Of a DNA stretch of 64,000 bases, positions 59,022 through 64,000 are shown piece after piece. The stretch's first letter is position 1. Each line of letters opens with the position of its first letter. Both the position numbers and the translations under genes were made by a program. Below the pieces are notes generated by a model. That model worked only from the letters and a program-made list of their open reading frames with translations, ran no database searches and had not been told where the DNA came from. The stretch is taken from positions 29,814,886 through 29,878,885 of the forward strand of contig NC_086374.1 of the NCBI RefSeq assembly GCF_036588685.1, given 5' to 3'. The DNA is from Mytilus trossulus (lineage: Eukaryota; Mollusca; Bivalvia; Mytilida; Mytilidae).

Positions 59022-59112
59022 TAGTCCGAGATTACTCTGACGTCCGACGACGTCCCACGGCCCCAGCTTGTCTGGCTAAACAGCCGTCGGACGTCAGAGT
59101 AATCTCGGGACT
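59022..59112. mobile_element. 91-bp foldback MITE with 10-bp target duplication
   Basis: TAGTCCGAGATTACTCTGAC and GTCCGACG on the left pair with CGTCGGAC and GTCAGAGTAATCTCGGGACT on the right, apart from one extra base. AGTTGAATCA flanks both sides (59012-59021 and 59113-59122). Confidence 0.92.
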
Positions 59113-59134
59113 AGTTGAATCAATGAGTCATCTA

Positions 59135-59325
59135 TAGATATGGGAAGATGTGGTGTGAGTGCCAATGAGACAACTCTCCATCCAAATAACAATTTAAAAA
59201 GTAAACCATTATAGGTTAAAGTACGGCCTTCAACACGGAGCCTTGGCTCACACCGAACAACAAGCTATAAAGGGCCCCAAAATTACTAGTGTAAAACCAT
59301 TCAAACGGGAAAACCAACGGTCTAT
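59135..59325 (-). repeat. Dispersed repeat family R1, copy
   Basis: Almost identical to 17385-17570 over its whole length (GGTGTGAGTGCCAATGAGAC, TACGGCCTTCAACACGGAGC, AAGGGCCCCAAAATTACTAG). The small ORF starting 59243 is repeat-derived. Confidence 0.8.
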
Positions 59326-59329
59326 GCTT

Positions 59330-60265
59330 TCTTTTATTTGCTTTTTTGCTTTTGGTGTCTCCACATTATTCTCATTTGGGTTTTTTTTTAAAATTTATTT
59401 GCAAATTTTTCGCTGTTCTTTTTATTTCCTGTCAGTGTCCTTTATTCTGTATACACCTCATTGACTCGATTGAGACCTCAGATATAATTAATATCTAAAA
59501 TTCAGTCCGTTGTGTATAGTATAAATATAAATTACATATCGGTAACTGGTCACATTAAAATCCCGGAAGTAGAATAGGAGAAGATAACTGACATGTAAAA
59601 AATTTGCCAAGCTGGCGATCCGGTTTGAATAATAAGAAATGTTCTCCTTATATGCTTACAATGACATTTAATAGGTATAAATAGCGAGAAAAAAATATAT
59701 ATTTCATTCTTTTAAAGTAATTTACAGTTATGACTTTGTATCTTCAATTTTTATCAATGAACTGATAAATATTTAAATTTTTCCATATTTACCTATTTAT
59801 ACAAAAACAAACAAGTATATTATACAAATCCTTGGTACAAATTCTTGGTTAGTAGGCCTACATAGATTTTATTTTAAAGTCGGCTCATATGGACAATCAA
59901 CAGAAGACTCAAGCTTCAATGAACTCTTAAAAAGCAACTACATGTATAAGAACACCTTATTGCTAATCCCGGCTGCTTAAACTTTTGACGCATACAACAA
60001 TTCTTTTCAGTTGAGGCGTCAGATATTTTTGTTTATGAAGTCAAAATTTTATGGGAACCTGTGTGATATCCAGCAATGGCGGTTAAATAGCGATAAGGTG
60101 AATGACGTCTGGCAAGGCTATTTTAACTTTTTCCTGGGATGAACTTCTCTGACGTCATAATGCTGAATCCATTTTTTAAGTAAGGACTTTGCGAGCAAAT
60201 TTTTGGGGAACTTTAAGACCTAATTTTGACATAAAATTTTCATTACAGACTAGAAATGTTTACAC
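59330..60265. other. Intergenic; degraded foldback relative at 60090-60170
   Basis: No gene. GCGATAAGGTGAATGACGTC and TTCTCTGACGTCATAATGC recall the hairpin at 13055-13133 in weathered form. Confidence 0.4.
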
Positions 60266-60270
60266 AGTTA

Positions 60271-61175
60271 CAGGGCTCACACTACTTAAGTATTATAGGG
60301 CTATAGGGAGAAGTGACTTCTCTTTCTGAAACTGATAGGGAGAAGTGATGAGATTTGAAAGAGAAGTGCTCATTTGCACGGTGCGCTACAATGTTTGGAT
60401 TTTACTTTAGTATAAACAGTCATTTGTAAATAATGTTCTTTTTATATTGTTCAATTCGTATCTGAGTAAACATTTCAAATTAAAAGTTGTTCCTGGTGAG
60501 AAACTACCAACTAAATATCTAGAACTAATTTTTTTTTATTTTTTTTTAAAAAAGGTGAAGAAATTATAATATATCAATTACAATCTAATATAAATTGTAA
60601 TTTTTGTAAAAATACAGATTTCGTTCATAGCTGGTCCATTTCCGATCCGTAGTTTAGAAATCAGTCAATGGCGGACAATGCAAGAAAATTTACAAAAATA
60701 AACAATGTTTGACAAGTTATTTAGAAAGGATCATGACGCTTTTAATGCAATAAATGGATTGAACATTTACTGGAGGCAACTTTTATCACGTTTAAATGAA
60801 GTAACAAACTTATTTTGCAGCTGAAAGTTAGGTTGATGTATGTTTTCGAGTAACAAGCACTGGGACTTACGGAAGTGCACAAAAGTGATAAAAAGTGGTA
60901 TTGTAATTTAATAACTTGCTACACTTTGCAAAAACAATGCTTCAACGTCTTTTCTAGTTAATGAATCATTTAACTCTGAATTTCTTTAATTATCAATAAA
61001 AAGTTGATGTGCCATCAACTTGGTAAAAATTGAAAATGTACGATGACGGAAGCCACTGAAAGCGAGTATCGTAAACAACAGGGCAACTTGTTTTCGCTTT
61101 TGGGGGTCGGGGAGAGCGAAGTGACGGTTGGGAAAGCGACTTCTTCGCCCAAGTCGCCTGGTAGCGTGAGCCCTG
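60271..61175. mobile_element. hAT-like non-autonomous element, 905 bp
   Basis: Inverted termini CAGGGCTCACACTAC and GTAGCGTGAGCCCTG. ACAGTTAC and GCAGTTAC overlap the outermost bases as a probable 8-bp target duplication with one change. The CAGGG start and 8-bp TSD are typical of hAT. The inner ends carry GGGAGAAGTGACTTCTC- and GAAGTGACGG-like motifs. No transposase ORF. Confidence 0.75.
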
Positions 61176-61659
61176 CAGTTACATATACAAAGTCCTATCC
61201 CTGTTGTGCTTATTGATGCAAAATATTCCCAAAAATATTCAAAAGAAATGATTAAATAAGATATGGTTCCATTTATGATGGGCAAATATTTTTTTTTTTT
61301 CAAAATGATTCCCAGACACTCCTAAGAAACATCACTTCTGAAGAGAATATAAAATATTAAACTCTGTAAAATTTGATGGACCTCAATCTCCAGAACGTTC
61401 GATTTACATTATCCAGAATTTAGGGTCTGTCAAATCAATTGAGCTTTTGATACTGTAGTTATGCCCCTATCAACCTATACATTTTTACATTGATGTACAT
61501 GTAATTATAACTGACCTTGTAAAAAATTATCACAATTCCACCTTCATTGTTAAGGTATCAATATAAAACTTCAAACGTCAATCCAAAATACGAGGGATAT
61601 TAATGCAGCTAAGTGGACAGTTTTAAATATAGTTTATACATTTAATAATTACCCAATAT

Positions 61660-61785
61660 GTTTTTTATCTCTTTTTGTAGCCATATATATACATGTACAT
61701 GTAGTAATTTTTGGCAAATTGAAAATGTTTTTCATCTGTTTTGTAGCCATATTTCCATGTAGCAATGTTTGCCAAATTGAAAAAG
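61660..61785 (+). repeat. Local duplication of the acceptor and start region of golgin-97 exon 1
   Basis: 61660-61726 and 61727-61785 are diverged direct copies. Both have a T-rich tract, TTTTGTAGCCATAT, and GCAAATTGAAAA or its variant. In copy 1 the start region reads GTAATTTTTGGCAAATTG; in copy 2 it is GCAATGTTTGCCAAATTG with the ATG. Confidence 0.7.
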
Positions 61786-63988
61786 AAAATAGAAGAGCAG
61801 GATGGAGGTGCTGGTGATGGAAACAGAACATTGAGTCCTCTGAAAGGTAAACAGAACATTGAGTCCTCTGAAAGGTAAACAGAACATCGAGTCCTCTGAA
61901 AGGTAAACAGAACATTGAGTCTTCTGAAAGGTAAACAGAACATTAAGTCCTGTGAAAGGTAAACAGAACATTAAGTCCTCGGTAAGGTAAACAGAACATA
62001 AATTAAGTCCTCCGAAAGGTAAACAGAACATTAAATCCTCTGAAAGGTAAACAGAACAACAATTAAGTCCTCTGATTGGTAAACAGAACATTGAGTCATC
62101 TGATAGGTAATCATAACATTGAGTCCTCTGAAAGGTAAACAGAACATTAAGTCCTGTGAAAGGTAAACAGAACATTAAGTCCTCGGTAAGGTAAACAGAA
62201 CATTAATTAAGTCCTCTGAAAGGTAAACAGAACATTGAGTCCTCTGAAAGGTAAACAGAACATTAAGTCATGTGAAAGGTAAACAAAACATTAAGTTCTC
62301 TAAAAAGTAAACAGAACATTGAGTCCTCTGAAAGGTAAACAGAACATCAAGTCCTCTGAAAGGTAAACAGAACATTAATTAAGTCCTCCAAAAGGTAAAC
62401 AGAACATTAATTAAGTCCTCCAAAAGGTAAACAGAACATTAAATCCTCTGAAAGGTAAACAGAACATTAATTAAGTCCTCTGATAGGTAAACAGAACATT
62501 GAGTCATCTGATAGGTAAACATAACATTGAGTCCTCTGAAAGGTAAACAGAACATTAATTAAGTCCTCTGAAAGGTAAACTGAACATTGAGTCCTCTGAA
62601 AGGTAAACAGAACATTAAGTCCTGTGAAAGGTAAACAAAACATTAGGTTCTCTAAAAATTAAACAGAACATGGAGTCCTCTGAAAGGTAAACAGAACATT
62701 AAGTCCTCTGAAAGGTAAACAAAACATTAAGTTCTCTAAAAAGTAAACAGAACATTGAGTCCTCTGAAAGGTAAACAGAACATTAAGTCTTCTGAAAGGT
62801 AAACAGAACATTGAGTCCTCTGAAAAGTAAACAGAACATTAAGTCCTCTAAAAGGTAAACAGAACATTAAGTCCTCTAAAAGGTAAACAGAACATTAAGC
62901 CCTCTAAAAGGTAAACAGAATATTAAGTCCTGTGAAAGGTAATCAGAACATTAAGTCCTCTAAAAGGTAAACAGAACATTAAGCCTTCTGAAAGGTAAAC
63001 AGAACATTGAGCCTTCTGAAAGGTAAACAGAACATTAAGTCTTCTGAAAGGTAAACAGAACATTAAGTCTTCTGAAAGGTTACAAACAAATTATTCAAAC
63101 ACTGTTGTAAATCTTCTTGCTCATTGCGAATCACAAAATGCACCTCATTCTTTAATGGGGCATTACATATATAGTTGTAAAATTGATATACAATGTACAC
63201 TGATCATCATGGAAATATTAAAAAGTGCTTCACTACACGTGTCAATCATTCAGAGATATAATAACATGCCAGTGGAGGATCCAGAATTTTTATAAGAGGG
63301 GACCCACTGACTGCCTATTAGGGGGGCAGCTCTAGTCATACTTCAGTGGTTCATATATAATCAACTAAATTGTTCCAATCAAAGGGGGTGGGGCTTGGCT
63401 CCCACTAAAAACGCCTCTAAATGCTATACTTTGCATGGTAATTGTGACATAAACTTTCTCACCAAACAAAAAGTTGTTCCTATGCAAATGGTCTAATAAG
63501 GGGATGACACTATATTCGAAGATAACAGAGATGCGCATGCCCTGACCTTTACATAGCGGTAATAATTTCAAAGTTAAGCATGTTCTCATTTTCAATGACA
63601 ATTTTATATTAACAAAATTCAGGAAGCTGAATATGACAAAATATTGATTACCAGGAGTATATTTGATATGTAAAAGATTGGTTCTAGACTATCTGTACAT
63701 GTATATTATACAAGTTTATTTAATCTCCAGAGCGGGATCCAGTTATTAGGTCCTGAAACAGACAAAACCGGTGTTCTGTTAAAGGTAGTCATTTCTTGCA
63801 AGTGAATTACAGTTATTTTTGAATGAAATAGAACTATGCCTTTAGCCCTTTACTAATATATTTTTTTATATAAATTTGTAGGAACCTCAGTGCAAAGTCC
63901 TTCCTGGAAAGATCATCGTGGATATGAATCCGATAGTTCTAGTTCTGCTTTACAGTCTCCAACACCATTTGGTGCTTCACGAGAAGAT
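61765..63988 (+). CDS. GOLGA1: Golgin-97 (GOLGA1), coding exons 1 and 2, partial
   Basis: Exon 1 is 61765-61846: MFAKLKKKIEEQDGGAGDG then NRTLSPLK. Exon 2 is 63882-63988: GTSVQSPSWKDHRGYESDSS, then SSALQSPTPFGASRED, ending at GTGAGT. The start MFAKLKKKI is the hallmark of golgin-97 in animals, a trans-Golgi coiled-coil tether; this N-terminal amphipathic stretch is known to capture endosome-derived vesicles through TBC1D23. The Ser-rich spacer ending SRED also parallels the vertebrate protein before its coiled coil. The coiled coil and the C-terminal GRIP domain (Arl1 binding) lie beyond the window. An acceptor (TTTTGTAG, ending 61746) precedes the ATG, so the 5' UTR is probably spliced. Intron 1 begins directly with the minisatellite. 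Junction phase is 1, then 0. Confidence 0.85.
61822..63081 (+). repeat. Minisatellite of about 43 units, each with a copy of the golgin-97 exon 1 donor
   Basis: The unit is 28 bp (sometimes 32, with an extra TTAA): AACAGAACATTGAGTCCTCT then GAAAGGTA. The first unit lies in exon 1 coding sequence (61822-61846) plus its 5' splice site; the rest fill the start of intron 1. AAAGGTAAAC recurs at 61844, 61872, 61900, 61928 and onward, mostly intact. Minus-strand ORFs of up to 147 codons across it are by-products. Confidence 0.95.
63082..63881. other. Remainder of golgin-97 intron 1
   Basis: No repeat or ORF that I can support. GGTCCTGAAACAG near 63750 is a possible decayed element edge, nothing more. 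Confidence 0.4.
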
Positions 63989-64000
63989 GTGAGTATAGTT

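Noticed and set aside
61732-62175. Minus-strand ORF of 147 codons, and two others, with repeated FCLPFRGLNVLFTFQRT
   Set aside because: They are translations of the 28-bp minisatellite on the antisense strand. Openness follows from the repeat having no stop in that strand; no start context, splice signal or family supports a gene.
61822-63081. CRISPR array
   Set aside because: Units are contiguous 28- or 32-bp repeats without unique spacers, and the locus is animal DNA inside an intron.

Overview
The window looks like nuclear DNA of a bivalve mollusc, most probably a mussel (Mytilus). It is AT-rich, has short exons in long introns with GT-AG boundaries, and is packed with dispersed repeats that I recognise from mussel sequence. 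The species is an inference: no rRNA or mitochondrial marker is present. All exon coordinates, splice sites and repeat boundaries were read by hand, without alignment or transcript data.

Five protein-coding loci can be supported. (1) 147-9170, minus strand: the 5' part of an unrecognised gene, four phase-0 exons, running off the left edge. (2) 19062-21173, minus: a Cys-loop (nicotinic-receptor-like) channel, with a signal peptide plus ligand-binding-domain ORF and a separate four-helix membrane exon. A 162-bp foldback sits exactly at the end of the ligand-binding ORF and supplies its stop codon. (3) 29850-45951, plus: a complete ten-exon D-aspartate oxidase gene encoding 335 residues with a PTS1-type C-terminus. 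(4) 50871-55647, plus: a complete five-exon gene for a secreted protein of 449 residues. Its layout is signal peptide, divergent SUEL-type lectin domain, CUB-like domain, then a Lys/Cys-rich basic tail. (5) 61765 to the right edge, plus: the first two coding exons of golgin-97 (GOLGA1). Between these two exons is a minisatellite of about 43 units, each repeating the end of exon 1 together with its 5' splice site.

The rest is mostly transposable elements and their debris. There are foldback hairpins, two of them with clear 10-11 bp target duplications. A 1.49-kb palindrome at 56290-57775 has one arm carrying a hairpin insertion while the other arm keeps the empty site. A related single-arm copy at 21807-24250 is split by a 1.79-kb TIR element. 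Other items are a 3.65-kb TIR element inside a D-aspartate oxidase intron, tRNA-derived SINE units in tandem, retroelement fragments and 3' tails, and three repeat families that share a 'hairpin head, GC-rich microsatellite, AT-rich body' layout.

The genes do not form an operon or an obvious pathway. The recurring theme is mobile DNA at or beside splice sites: the ligand-binding exon end, the acceptor of D-aspartate oxidase exon 7, the donor of the first exon of the left gene, and the donor of golgin-97 exon 1.
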